This document shows positions 26,197-36,179 of a stretch of 64,000 bases of DNA, one piece after another. The stretch lies in contig OZ242170.1 of assembly GCA_965205545.1 (NCBI GenBank), forward strand, positions 2,790,001-2,854,000, given 5' to 3'. The stretch is from Bin55 sp965205545 (GTDB taxonomy: Bacteria > Pseudomonadota > Gammaproteobacteria > Pseudomonadales > Azotimanducaceae). Under the pieces are notes generated by a model. That model was given only the letters and a program-made list of their open reading frames with translations, searched no databases and was not told the DNA's origin. The translations under genes were made by a program, and so were the position numbers. The first letter of the stretch is position 1, and each line of letters starts with the position of its first letter.

Positions 26197-26502
26197 ATGA
26201 CAAAGACTGACATTTGGCGTGTAATCAAGAAGCTAGTCTTGGGTGGGTTGTACTATGGAGAGAAGCTCCCGTTCTACTTGCGACTACCTCTTGGCATCGC
26301 ACTTTGCATTGGTGGTGTGTTGGGGTTTCTTCCGGTTCTTGGATTCTGGATGTTGCCGCTAGGAGGGTTGCTCATCGGACTTTGCATCCCAGGCATTGAC
26401 CGTAGGGTACAGGCTTGGATGCATCGGACTCAGACCGAATTGGCACGCGAGGAAGAAGAATCCGCATCTGTGAGCGACGACCCTGAATCCACCGAGATTT
26501 AG
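26197..26502 (+). CDS. Small two-helix membrane protein of unknown function
   Basis: The 101-residue protein has an amphipathic N-terminus, two closely spaced hydrophobic helices (about 28-47 and 50-66, rich in Gly, Leu and Pro) and an acidic tail with EEEESASVSDD. It starts 3 nt after the MBL hydrolase stop, so it belongs to that operon. I do not recognise a named family. The glycine-rich helical hairpin suggests an inner-membrane partner protein. Confidence 0.75.
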   Translation: MTKTDIWRVIKKLVLGGLYYGEKLPFYLRLPLGIALCIGGVLGFLPVLGFWMLPLGGLLIGLCIPGIDRRVQAWMHRTQTELAREEEESASVSDDPESTEI

Positions 26503-26569
26503 ATTGCACCCTAACGTGAAAAGGTGTTCTATCATTCAGAGTCATCAACGGTCAGCCAGGTAGGAAGCT

Positions 26570-27331
26570 ATGGGTATTGCTGATTTTGTGTCGGTCTTGG
26601 CTGACGTTCCAACTCTACTCACGCTAAAGAAGGGGATGAAACCTAGACCTCTTGATGAGACGGATTGCTTTGGTCGCCAAGTGACTAGTACAGCGGCCAC
26701 GCATGGTGGCAACGTTGCCATTATGTACGGTGACGAAACGCAGACTTGGCAAGAGTTGAATGAACAGGCGAACCGGTACGCCGGGGCGCTAGCCAACCTA
26801 GGTGTTGGGCGTGGGGACGTTGTGAGCCTCATGATGGAGAATCGTCCCGATTTCCTGGCATTGTGCATTAGTATCAGCAAGCTCGGTGCTGTTGCCGCGC
26901 TGATAAACACGAACCTGCGCGAGCGACCACTCCAACATTGCATTTCGGTATCGCAATCGAAGATGTGCATTTTCGGCATGGAACTGGCAGAGGCAGTTGA
27001 GGGCGTCAAGCAATCGGTTTCATTGAACGAAGGAGAGGGGTTCGTTGCTGTACCCGAGTCGTCCTCGCAGGAAGTGCCAAACTGGGCTTCGAACTTGTCG
27101 GCTCTGAGTTCGAACCTAGACCCCGATGAACCACATGCACAGAACGAGGTGACGCTCAGGGAAACCGCGTTCTACATATTTACTTCGGGAACGACCGGCT
27201 TGCCGAAAGCGGCAATCATGTCCAATCGCAGGTTTCTGCAGATGTCGCGACTGTCGTACATAGCTGGACTCAGGTGTACTCACAGGACCGAATCTACCTG
27301 TGCTTGCCCCTGTACCACGGAACTGGGTTAG
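26570..27331 (+). pseudogene. FATP-type acyl-CoA synthetase, N-terminal fragment (frameshifted)
   Basis: The fragment encodes the N-terminal part of an adenylate-forming fatty acyl-CoA synthetase of the very-long-chain/FATP type. It includes the ATP-binding P-loop-like motif FTSGTTGLPKAAIM at about 202-215. The ATG has an AGGAAG site in front. Family similarity ends near GL at about 27271; the last 20 or so residues (RCTHRTESTCACP) are out of frame. The remainder of the enzyme continues in the -1 frame as the next feature. A single missing base near 27250-27275 would explain the break. It is either a recent pseudogene or an assembly error. Confidence 0.8.
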
Positions 27332-28377
27332 TGATTGGTGCAGGCGCTGCCATGCTGTGTGGCGCTGGGGTTGTGTTGCAGCGAAAGTTTTCCGCTAGCG
27401 GGTTCCTTGGAGATGTGCGGCGATTCGGGGTGACACACTTGGTGTACGTGGGTGAGATGTTGCGCTACCTATACAACTCGCCGGAGAAACCAGACGACGC
27501 GCAGAATCCTCTACACACGATGATTGGGAACGGATTGCGACCCGATATCTGGATTGACTTCAAGAGGCGATTTGGAATAGAGCGCGTAACTGAGTTCTAT
27601 GGTGCCAGCGAAGGCAATGTTGCCTTCGCCAACATTCTGAACAAGGACTGCACAGTTGGATTGACTGCGTCCAAGGTGGCTCTAGTCCGCTACGACCCTG
27701 AGAGTGGCGAGGTCTGGCGTGGTGACAACGGCAGATGCGTTGAAGTTGACGATGGCGAGCCTGGCTTGTGCATTGGTCACATCAATCCCAATTCGTCCTT
27801 CGAAGGTTACACCGACTCCGATGCAACCGAAAGCAAGATATTGCGCGACGTGTTGGAAGAGGGTGACAGTTGGTTCAATACAGGCGATCTTCTTAAAACC
27901 GTTGACGTGGGTTTTTCGCTGGGCTACAAACACTATCAATTCGTCGATCGATTGGGAGATACGTTTAGGTGGCGATCTGAGAACGTATCGACCAATGAAG
28001 TGGGAGAGATTCTCAACGGGTTTGAAGACATCGCGATGAGCAATGTGTTTGGCGTGCAAATCCCCGGATCGGAAGGGCGCGCTGGAATGGCAGCTGTAAG
28101 CCTCAATGAAGGCGTGAGTCAACTCAACGTCGACGCCTTCTCCGAGTATGTGCAAGCGAACCTTCCATCGTTTGCGCGACCAGTGTTCGTAAGAGTTCAG
28201 CCAGCCCAGGAGGTAACAGGTACGTTCAAGATGGTGAAGAAGGACCTACGCGAGCAAGGCTATGACTTGAACGCAGTTGAAGATCCCATCTTTGTATTGA
28301 AACCAGGGGCTGCTGGCTATTCGGAGCTCGACAGCAACTACTTGAGCGAGATTCAAAGCGGCAGCGCGCGATTTTAG
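27274..28377 (+). pseudogene. FATP-type acyl-CoA synthetase, C-terminal fragment (frameshifted)
   Basis: This frame continues the synthetase: LCLPLYHGTG (substrate-domain motif), EFYGASEGN (the family YGxTE-like motif), TGDLL, then GDTFRWRSENVST, the typical FATP/VLACS signature, and a C-terminal domain ending EIQSGSARF. The fragment lacks its own convincing ribosome-binding site; the GTG at 27274 is simply the first start-like codon. Together with the N-terminal fragment it makes a full-length enzyme of about 600 residues. A role in activating fatty or bile-acid-like carboxylates fits the acyl-CoA dehydrogenase and acyltransferase neighbours. Confidence 0.8.
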
Positions 28378-28395
28378 GAAGCGTCCACGACACTC

Positions 28396-29289
28396 CTACG
28401 CGTAGTAGTCAACGTCCGGAAGTCGTCGAAAGCGCTTGTATTCCCATTGGTACTGTGCGGGGTCACGTTCGATGACGCGCTTGATTTCATCATTTACCGT
28501 CTGAGCTGCAGTTTCTTGATCACTAGCCATCGCTTGGTCTGGGAACGATTCAATTCGAATGTGGAAGCCCCGAGGCACTCGTTGAAAGGTCAGAAGCAGC
28601 ACAGAAGCCCCGGTATGACGGACCAGAGACTGAATCAAAGTGGTTGTTCGAGCCTTCACGCCCATGAATTCCACCAGTACGTTGTTGCCACGTGTTGGCA
28701 CCTGGTCCGGCATCACTACGACAAGTCGCGAAGACTTGAGCGCCGTTAGCAGCACTCGGAGCCCCTTACTTTGAATCGAAGCCATCGTGAGCCCGAATCG
28801 CGTCCGTTTGCGCGTAATCCTGTCGGTGTGTTCCGCTAGGCGACGGTCGTCATAGAGTGCAATTGCATCGTAGTGTGTGGCTATGGCGTGCGCCGTAATT
28901 TCCCAATTGCCCCAATGTGGGCACACGCAGACGACTCCTCCCTTAGCAAGTTTCTGATCCAAGAGCTCCTGTCCTTCGAAATCAATTACAAGCCGCTCCA
29001 ACGCAGGAGGATTCCAGTACCAAATGGCCGCCATCTCAAATATGGTGCATCCAGTCTCGGCCAGTGATCGTCTGACGAGATCCCTCTTTTGGTCATCGCT
29101 CAACCCCGGATAGCAGAGCGCTATATTTGTCCGTGTTGTTCGGGCGGCACGGGACCTCGTAGCAGACAGCAGAGTTCCATAGAATCTGCCCAATGCCCGC
29201 AGCGCTGGAAGAGGGAGCAATGCCAGAAGACGAAGAACTCCCGCCAAAATCGTTTGTGCAAGAAAATGGATGAAATGGCTTCGACTCAT
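28396..29289 (-). CDS. LpxL/HtrB-family acyltransferase
   Basis: The 297-residue protein begins with a hydrophobic segment (about 8-30) that anchors it to the inner membrane. It carries the acyltransferase HxxxxE motif as HWGNWE (His125, Glu130), followed by the conserved RGNNVLVEFMGVKART segment. Length and layout match lipid A lauroyl/myristoyl acyltransferases and related ornithine-lipid or lysophospholipid acyltransferases. It therefore supports a Gram-negative cell. It converges on the broken acyl-CoA synthetase gene, with 18 nt between stops, and is divergent from the HAD gene. Confidence 0.88.
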   Translation of the reverse strand: MSRSHFIHFLAQTILAGVLRLLALLPLPALRALGRFYGTLLSATRSRAARTTRTNIALCYPGLSDDQKRDLVRRSLAETGCTIFEMAAIWYWNPPALERLVIDFEGQELLDQKLAKGGVVCVCPHWGNWEITAHAIATHYDAIALYDDRRLAEHTDRITRKRTRFGLTMASIQSKGLRVLLTALKSSRLVVVMPDQVPTRGNNVLVEFMGVKARTTTLIQSLVRHTGASVLLLTFQRVPRGFHIRIESFPDQAMASDQETAAQTVNDEIKRVIERDPAQYQWEYKRFRRLPDVDYYA

Positions 29290-29439
29290 GGCATCAACAT
29301 TCTATGAGCATGTCGCGTGGGACGGTGCAGTGTCTTAGTGGCACACGAACCTCGTAATACACTCAACCCCAGATCGCTTTCTGTGTCGAAGACTCACGCC
29401 GAACAGATTGACGCAGCAAAACAATCAAATTGGTTTCCA

Positions 29440-30105
29440 ATGCATGAAATGAGAGAGATCGGTGGCGTAGACGTCAACCAGATCGAAATCCGCCGCATTG
29501 ACGTATTGTTGTTTGACATGGGCGGAGTGGTGGTCAGCTTGCATCCGTATCGAGTGTTCGAGCATTGGTCTCGAGCATCGGGCATTGACACCTCGATTTT
29601 CGTTCCGAAATGGTCCATTGAACGCTGCTATAAGGACTATGAAACTGGAAAGTGCTCGTTCCGCGAGCTGGCTTCCGCGCTTGAAGTGCAGCTGGGCATT
29701 TCAATGGAACTAGAGGATTGGAGAACTGGTTGGAACGCCCTAGTGGGGAAGGCGATTCCCGATGTCTTTGAACTTGTCAATCGATTGGCAGATGTGCGAC
29801 CTGCATATTGCTATACCAATTCCAATCCTGAGCATGAATCCATATGGGGGTCCAGACTACGAGAGGAGCTTCAGGTATTCAAGGAAGTCTTCAATTCCTC
29901 AACTACGGGGTTGCGGAAACCAGACGTAGAGGCGTATGTCGACGTAGCAGATCGAATGAATTGCCCTCCAAAGAACGTTTTGTTCTTGGATGACAACCGA
30001 CTGAATGTCGAGGGCGCGAAAAAGTGCGGCATGCAGGCAATTCACGTCGCGAATAGAAAGTCGACAGTCGGGATACTGAATTGGCTCGTGCAGGCGATTG
30101 CCTAG
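29440..30105 (+). CDS. HAD-superfamily phosphatase, YihX-like
   Basis: The start is uncertain: the frame is open from a GTG at 29317, but the HAD core begins only at IDVLLFDMGGV. I use the ATG at 29440 (221 residues); the ATG at 29449 is also possible. HAD motifs are visible: motif I FDMGGVVVS (nucleophile Asp26; the second Asp is Gly, as in the DLGxV group), motif II YTNSNPEH, motif III Lys in GLRKPD, and motif IV FLDDNRLNVEGA. The order and wording resemble glucose-1-phosphate phosphatase YihX. The substrate is unknown. Confidence 0.8.
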   Translation: MHEMREIGGVDVNQIEIRRIDVLLFDMGGVVVSLHPYRVFEHWSRASGIDTSIFVPKWSIERCYKDYETGKCSFRELASALEVQLGISMELEDWRTGWNALVGKAIPDVFELVNRLADVRPAYCYTNSNPEHESIWGSRLREELQVFKEVFNSSTTGLRKPDVEAYVDVADRMNCPPKNVLFLDDNRLNVEGAKKCGMQAIHVANRKSTVGILNWLVQAIA

Positions 30106-30147
30106 CCTTGCTTCTGAGCCAGCACGGTGTGGGTCTCTTGTAGAAGC

Positions 30148-33100
30148 TTACGAAGTCTGGAGCGCAGGACGCCGTCCGACTAGGGTCCACTTCTTGTACA
30201 GCACGTAGAGTGCCGGCAACACGACAAGTGTCAAGAACATTGCACTAACCATTCCTCCAAACATTGGAGCGGCAATGCGCTGCATGACGGCCGATCCGGT
30301 ACCGTGGTCAAGCATGATGGGTGCAAGACCCAGGATAACGGTCATAGTTGTCATGAGTATCGGTCGAATTCTGAGCATCGCGCCCTCCCGAATTGCCTCA
30401 AGGACATCGGCCGTTTGCATCTCCCTTTTCTCGGAACTAGCCAGCTCCAGGCGACGGGTCATCGCCATGTTCATGTATGTAAGCAAGACCACCCCTAATT
30501 CGACGGCAACTCCTGCAAGGGCGATGAAGCCCACCCCCACCGCGACAGATAGATCGTAGTCCAAAAAATAGATCAACACGATTCCTCCGATAAGCGCGAA
30601 GGGAACGGTCCCGATGATCAGGAAGACATCTGTTGCACGACGGAAATTGAAGTACAAGAGAACTAACACGATGCCAAGCGTGAGAGGACCCATCAATGCC
30701 AACCGTTGCTGCGCGCGAACTAGGTACTCGTACTGTCCAGACCATTGCAGGGAATAGTTCGCGGGCATGTCTACTTGGCTGGAGACAATCTCTCGCGCTT
30801 CGGCTACATACGAGCCCAAATCTCGGTCGACGATATCGACGTAGAGCCATCCACTGGGTCGAGCGTTCTCGCTCTTAATCATTGGAGGTCCGTCGGCAAT
30901 TTGAATGTCGGCAACGTCGACGAGGGCCACTCGTGCGCCCTGTTGTGTGATGATGGGCAGCATTTTTAGATTTTCAATCGAATTGCGGACAGACTGGGGA
31001 TAACGGACGTTAATGGGGTAGCGGTCCAGCCCCTCGACTGATTGAGCTACATTCATTCCACCAACAGCTGTGCGCACGATGTCCTGAACGTCTTCGACAT
31101 TCAATCCGTGCCGAGCCGCGCGGTCTCTATCCACTTGCACATCAATGTAGCGCCCTCCAGTTACTCGCTCTGCAAAGACCGAAGCCGTTCCCGGCACTTC
31201 GCTCAGCGCATCTTCGATGGACCTTCCAATGGACTCGATCACGCCGAGATCGGGACCCGAAATCTTGATTCCTACAGGAGTCTTGATGCCAGTCGCGAGC
31301 ATGTCGATACGGGTCTTAATTGGCATGATCCAAGCATTGTTGAGGCCGGGGAAATCAACTCGGCGATTCAATTCATCGCGGATGCCATCCATGGTCATTC
31401 CAGGACGCCACTCATCTCGCGGCTTGAGTTGGATCATCGTCTCGATCATTGTGAGAGGAGCCGGGTCGGTGGCTGTCTCCGCTCGACCAACCTTGCCAAA
31501 CACGTTTTCGACTTCTGGCACGGTGCGTATGAGCTTGTCCGTCTGTTGCAGTAGTTCCCTTGCCTTGTCAATTGATATTCCGGGATGGGTTGTCGGCATG
31601 TACATGAAGTCGCCTTCGTCAAGCGGAGGCATAAATTCGGAACCAAGTTTCGTAATCGGCCATAGTCCCGCGCCAAGGAGTCCCAAACACAAGACAAGTG
31701 TGGATTTCGGGAAACGAAGAACCACGTTCAGTATTGGCATGTAGCCAGCAATTAGTACGCGGTTGATGGGATTTCTGCGTTCCGACACAATGCGTCCACG
31801 CACGAAGTAACCCATCAATACAGGGATCAAAGTGATAGCCAGCACCGCAGCTATCGCCATGGAATAGGTCTTGGTGAATGCCAGAGGCGAGAAAAGTCGC
31901 CCTTCCTGCGCTTCGAGAGTGAATACCGGTAGAAAGCTCAACGTTACTATCAAAAGCGAAAAGAAAATCGGAGGTCCAAGCTGAGAAGCGGCTTCCTTGA
32001 TCGCCTCCCAACGTTGCGCAGAGGAAATCTTCGATCCTTCACTAGTCAGTTGTTCGAGCCGTTTGTGAGCGTTCTCCACCATCACGATTGCGCCATCGAC
32101 CATTGCTCCAACAGCAATCGCGATCCCTCCCAGTGACATGATGTTTGCATTGATGCCTTGAATTCGCATTACCGCAAAAGCCCCTAGAATCGCGATGGGA
32201 AGACTCAGAATCACAACCAGAGACGAACGAAGATGGAAGAGGAAAAGTGCGCAAACTAGTGCAACGACGATGAACTCTTCGATGAGCGTATTGCGCAGAT
32301 TGACTACTGACCTCCTAATGAGTTTCGAACGGTCGTACGTCGTAACAACTTCAACCCCCTCGGGGAGACTCCCCTGCAGTTCCTCTAGCCGTTGCTTCAC
32401 TCCATTGATGGTTGTCAGTGCGTTTTCGCCCGCGCGCATGACGACGATTGCGCCGACCACTTCTCCCTCTCCATCGAGCTCCGCGACGCCACGTCGCATT
32501 TGAGGTCCAACCCTAATCTCCGCTACATCGGAGAGTTGCAGTGGAGTTCCGCTAGGGCTCAGTCCCAAGGGAATTTTTTCGAGTTGCTCCAGACCCTTGA
32601 TGTAGCCCTTGGCTCTCACCATGTATTCGGCTTCGCCCATTTCAATGACCGAACCGCCTGTCTCTTGGTTGTTGGACTGAATTGCGTGGCGAATATGCTT
32701 TAGGGTTAATCCAAAGGCAAACAGGCGATCAGGGTCTACAACGACCTGGTACTGCTTGACCATGCCGCCAACAGTCGCAACTTCGGCCACGCCGGGAACA
32801 GTCTGCAGCTCGTACTTCAGAAACCAGTCCTGCAGGCTTCTTAGTTCGTCGAGGTCGTGGTTGCCGGACCTATCAGTCAATGCGTACTCGTAGACCCATC
32901 CAACCCCTGTTGCATCTGGACCCAAAGTAGGCGTCAGTCCAGATGGCAACTGATTTGTCACCTGGTTCAAATACTCGAGCACACGTGAGCGAGCCCAATA
33001 GAGATCCGTGCCGTCCTCGAAGATGATGTAGACGTAGGAATCTCCAAAAAACGAGTAGCCTCGCACAGCCGTGGTCCGAGGGACGGAGAGCATGGCCACG

Positions 33101-33309
33101 GATAAGGGGTAGGTGACTTGATCCTCGACTACTTGAGGCGCTTGTCCAGGGAATGGTGTCTTGACGATTACCTGGACATCGGACAGATCGGGAATTGCGT
33201 CGATTGGAGTGCGAACTACGCTCACTATCCCGCCGACAATCAGAAATGCTGTGGCAATGAGAACAATGCTTCGGTTCTCAATCGACCAGGCGATGATCCG
33301 CGCGATCAC
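30148..33309 (-). CDS. cusA: CusA-type heavy-metal RND efflux pump
   Basis: The 1,053-residue inner-membrane proton antiporter exports Cu(I)/Ag(I) through the envelope with CusB and CusC. It has the HME-RND layout: a first helix, a large periplasmic domain with the family signature DATGVGWVYEYAL, helices 2-6 with MVDGAIVMVENAHKR, a second periplasmic domain with DEGDFMYMPTTHPG and RIDMLATGIKTPVGIKISG, and the C-terminal helical bundle. The Met-containing periplasmic segments match the monovalent-metal branch rather than the Zn/Co/Cd branch. The gene lies 153 nt after cusB on the same strand. No metal sensor gene is adjacent. Confidence 0.94.
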   Translation of the reverse strand: MIARIIAWSIENRSIVLIATAFLIVGGIVSVVRTPIDAIPDLSDVQVIVKTPFPGQAPQVVEDQVTYPLSVAMLSVPRTTAVRGYSFFGDSYVYIIFEDGTDLYWARSRVLEYLNQVTNQLPSGLTPTLGPDATGVGWVYEYALTDRSGNHDLDELRSLQDWFLKYELQTVPGVAEVATVGGMVKQYQVVVDPDRLFAFGLTLKHIRHAIQSNNQETGGSVIEMGEAEYMVRAKGYIKGLEQLEKIPLGLSPSGTPLQLSDVAEIRVGPQMRRGVAELDGEGEVVGAIVVMRAGENALTTINGVKQRLEELQGSLPEGVEVVTTYDRSKLIRRSVVNLRNTLIEEFIVVALVCALFLFHLRSSLVVILSLPIAILGAFAVMRIQGINANIMSLGGIAIAVGAMVDGAIVMVENAHKRLEQLTSEGSKISSAQRWEAIKEAASQLGPPIFFSLLIVTLSFLPVFTLEAQEGRLFSPLAFTKTYSMAIAAVLAITLIPVLMGYFVRGRIVSERRNPINRVLIAGYMPILNVVLRFPKSTLVLCLGLLGAGLWPITKLGSEFMPPLDEGDFMYMPTTHPGISIDKARELLQQTDKLIRTVPEVENVFGKVGRAETATDPAPLTMIETMIQLKPRDEWRPGMTMDGIRDELNRRVDFPGLNNAWIMPIKTRIDMLATGIKTPVGIKISGPDLGVIESIGRSIEDALSEVPGTASVFAERVTGGRYIDVQVDRDRAARHGLNVEDVQDIVRTAVGGMNVAQSVEGLDRYPINVRYPQSVRNSIENLKMLPIITQQGARVALVDVADIQIADGPPMIKSENARPSGWLYVDIVDRDLGSYVAEAREIVSSQVDMPANYSLQWSGQYEYLVRAQQRLALMGPLTLGIVLVLLYFNFRRATDVFLIIGTVPFALIGGIVLIYFLDYDLSVAVGVGFIALAGVAVELGVVLLTYMNMAMTRRLELASSEKREMQTADVLEAIREGAMLRIRPILMTTMTVILGLAPIMLDHGTGSAVMQRIAAPMFGGMVSAMFLTLVVLPALYVLYKKWTLVGRRPALQTS

Positions 33310-33462
33310 GTCTGGCGACTCCGGCGCATTGGACGGTAGGAGGAGTTACGAGTCATCGTTGCAGAGCAAGTCAACGCAGGCATGCATGTCCTGGAGAGCG
33401 ATCCATGGTGTCCCTGTTCGACGACCATGACTCGTTGGTTGCCCACGGAAAGAATGTGACGG

Positions 33463-34926
33463 TTACTCCTCCTCTTCCGAAGGGAGGATATCCACGATTA
33501 CGTAACCTGAATCAAGCTTCTCTATGACCAGATCGACTTCCTCTTCGATATCTACGTCGTCGAGCATTGCAACATCGGCCACTCTCAAATTCATCGTCAT
33601 GGTCATGTTCCAATTAAACTCTGGTACTTTGCCATGCTTCACGCGAATCTTTGATTCTTCTGGGAACTTGCCGCGGACTACCGCACCTACGGTTGCTCGT
33701 TTTGGTGCCTGTAGTTGTGCGCGCTCCTCCTCGAATCGCTCCAGCGCACTCTCAATGTTGGATTCCGAGTCAATCATGAATTGACCTGAGGTGACAACGC
33801 GGTCCCCAGCTTTCAGTCCCTCCACAATTTGCACTCGGCCGTCTGCCTCCATGCCAATGACAACCGGAGCAGAACGAAACTGTCCATCTCCAACGTCGAG
33901 TACCACTCGATCAGTTAGACCACCCCTAATCACGGACGAGTGAGGTACATGCAGTACGGAATCCGTCCCTTCGATAAGGATCGTCACATGGGCGAACATG
34001 TTTGGTCGGACTACGATTTCATTGCGTTCAAAAGTTATACGCACCTTCAAGCTGCGAGTCTCTGGATCCAATTCCGGGTAGATGTAGTCCACCTTGCCGA
34101 TGAAGACTTTGCCGGGAGCAGAGTCGAGTTCGAATTGCGCTCGTTGCCCAACTTTGACATATCCGGCTTGTCTCTCCAAGACTTCGGCCACCACCCAAAC
34201 TTTATCCAATTCTGCTATGGACATTACGTGGGTATCGGGGGTTACCGCTACGCCTTCCGAAATCCCCAACATGTCCACAACACCGTCGGACTTGGCTCGA
34301 ACGGGCACATATTGACTTGCCGCCTCTCGACTAGCGAGTTCGTCTATTTGGTCTTTGACCAACCCTAGAGCTTTGAGCCGTTCTGTGGATGCGTCGATTA
34401 AGTCTTCCTGGCCTCCCGCCCTGGCCATCAAGTATTCCTCTTGTGCGTTGACGAGCGTTGGCGAATAGAGCTCGAACAGGACCTGGTTGGCGACGATGGG
34501 ATCGCCTTCGGCCTTTACACTGAGCTTTTCAATCCATCCTTCAACACGTGTGTGGATATGGTGCAATGCGTTTTCGTCATACTCTACGTACCCGACCGTT
34601 CGGATGCGACGGTCGAGGGGACTCTCAACGACCGGTTCCGTGCGTACACCAAGGTTTTGCACTACGTGGGGTTCGATGAGCACCACATCTTCTTCGGAGG
34701 TTTCGCTACCTGCATAGACCGGCACGAGATCCATGCCCATGGGTGATTTACCGGGTTTGTCTCTGCGATAGTTGGAATCCATGGGTGCAACCCAGTAGAG
34801 AATTTCTGGTTCTCCAGAACCCTCACTGGAACCACCGCCAGACCCTGTGAAGAACAACAATGCAACCGAGAATCCAATTCCGCCACCGATAAGAACGAAT
34901 GCGGCGGCCAAGAGAATGCGTTTCAT
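33463..34926 (-). CDS. cusB: CusB-type adaptor with metal-binding N-terminus and fused CusF-like domain
   Basis: The 487-residue periplasmic adaptor links CusA to CusC. An N-terminal membrane anchor (3-27) is followed by YWVAPMDSNYRRDKPGKSPMGMDLVP (written in pieces: YWVAPMD at 44-50 and PGKSPMGMDLVPVY at 58-71), the heavy-metal-binding motif common in CusB proteins. Lipoyl, coiled-coil and beta-barrel domains follow. The last 80 residues form a CusF-like OB domain with RVKHG, then FNWNMTMTM, where Trp439 and nearby Met441/443/445 would bind Cu(I)/Ag(I). E. coli has CusF as a separate protein; here it is fused. The gene overlaps cusC by 4 bases (ATGA). Confidence 0.92.
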   Translation of the reverse strand: MKRILLAAAFVLIGGGIGFSVALLFFTGSGGGSSEGSGEPEILYWVAPMDSNYRRDKPGKSPMGMDLVPVYAGSETSEEDVVLIEPHVVQNLGVRTEPVVESPLDRRIRTVGYVEYDENALHHIHTRVEGWIEKLSVKAEGDPIVANQVLFELYSPTLVNAQEEYLMARAGGQEDLIDASTERLKALGLVKDQIDELASREAASQYVPVRAKSDGVVDMLGISEGVAVTPDTHVMSIAELDKVWVVAEVLERQAGYVKVGQRAQFELDSAPGKVFIGKVDYIYPELDPETRSLKVRITFERNEIVVRPNMFAHVTILIEGTDSVLHVPHSSVIRGGLTDRVVLDVGDGQFRSAPVVIGMEADGRVQIVEGLKAGDRVVTSGQFMIDSESNIESALERFEEERAQLQAPKRATVGAVVRGKFPEESKIRVKHGKVPEFNWNMTMTMNLRVADVAMLDDVDIEEEVDLVIEKLDSGYVIVDILPSEEEE

Positions 34927-36179
34927 TTGCCTATCTCTACAAGCGAATCAATCTGTGCCCAGATTTTCAGTCTATCCACTCTTAGTCGCAGGTAGGCAAT
35001 CTGGGTGTCAATCTGTTCTATGTAGCTGCGCACCACATCGGTCATTCCAACCTGTTTGTTTCGGTATGCAGCGAGTGTTGCTTGAGCGTGGTCATCGGAT
35101 TGACGGATCATGTTTTCCTCGTACAACTCTTTCCGGTTTGACAACGTTTCCCAGCGAGAGTGCGCCACGACTAGTTCATAACGCAAGTCCCGCAATAGCA
35201 GGGAACGGACTAAAGTGGTGGATACCTTCTGTGCTGACGCAGCAGACATTCGGCGAACCTCTCTTTCGCGTCCCCAAAAGGGTACGTTGAACGAGATCAC
35301 TGCACTAATGAAATCGGAACGTGGAGTCTGGTTGGGCAACTGGCCATCACGATAGCTATAGGTCAGATCAAGATTCCAAATTGGATTGAATGCACTTTTC
35401 TCGACGTCGTACCGAGCTTCGTCTGCATCTAGTTGGGCATTCGAAGCGGAAACGAGCGGATGTTGCGTTAAACGGTCCTGTAGTTGATCTAGAGAAGGCA
35501 CGTCAGTCCAACTCGGGAGGTCGTCTTGAACTGCGACTGTCACAGGTTGCTCCAATAATCGACCTAGCATGGCGTAGGATTCGCTTCGACTTTGTTTTAC
35601 CTGCAGTAGTCGATCATCCAACTTAGTAAGTTCAAGCTCAGCTTGAACTACGTCGTTTTGGATACTAGTGCCCACTGAGTAGAGAGATCGAGCAACTCGC
35701 ACCAATTCGACAAAGTGGTCGCGCGAATCGGAAACCAGTTCTACTGCACGGTCTCCGAAGTACGATTCCAGCCAGGCATTGCGGACTTGCAGGATCACGT
35801 CGCGTGATCGGCTGTTAGCTAGTTCCCTTTTCTGAGTGGCGAGGCTTGTCTTTTCGTTGGCCAACGCCCCTCGCTGACCCCGTGGAGGCACACTTTGTCG
35901 CAAACCAATCGAGAGATGAGTCATGCCTTCAGTGCGAAAGCCTCCATGTTCTAGGGGAAAGTTAACTAGTCCGGTCCGTACTTGGACATCAGGCAATTTT
36001 CTATCCGCGACAGACAGATTGATCAATGCCGCAGCTTCGGCATTCAGTGCTTGCACTTTGGGTTCGGTGGCCAACGCGACTTCTTGAGCATCTTCGAGCG
36101 AGAGAGGCGACTCTTCTGCAAGGACTAGACCGGCTGCAACGGCGGCGCAGACTACAGCAATGGCTACTCTTGAAAGCAT
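34923..36179 (-). CDS. cusC: CusC/TolC-family outer membrane efflux protein
   Basis: The 418-residue protein has a signal peptide (MLSRVAIAVVCAAVAAGLVLA) without a lipobox cysteine, then two OEP-type alpha-helical repeat units with long coiled coils (about 110-200 and 310-410). It forms the outer-membrane channel for the CusBA pump. It is somewhat shorter than E. coli CusC (about 460 residues). It is the first gene of the cus operon; the next gene starts within its stop codon. Confidence 0.9.
   Translation of the reverse strand: MLSRVAIAVVCAAVAAGLVLAEESPLSLEDAQEVALATEPKVQALNAEAAALINLSVADRKLPDVQVRTGLVNFPLEHGGFRTEGMTHLSIGLRQSVPPRGQRGALANEKTSLATQKRELANSRSRDVILQVRNAWLESYFGDRAVELVSDSRDHFVELVRVARSLYSVGTSIQNDVVQAELELTKLDDRLLQVKQSRSESYAMLGRLLEQPVTVAVQDDLPSWTDVPSLDQLQDRLTQHPLVSASNAQLDADEARYDVEKSAFNPIWNLDLTYSYRDGQLPNQTPRSDFISAVISFNVPFWGREREVRRMSAASAQKVSTTLVRSLLLRDLRYELVVAHSRWETLSNRKELYEENMIRQSDDHAQATLAAYRNKQVGMTDVVRSYIEQIDTQIAYLRLRVDRLKIWAQIDSLVEIGK

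Noticed and set aside
27240..27335. Programmed ribosomal frameshift in the acyl-CoA synthetase gene.
   Set aside because: No slippery heptamer or strong downstream hairpin is visible, and the family is not known for recoding.
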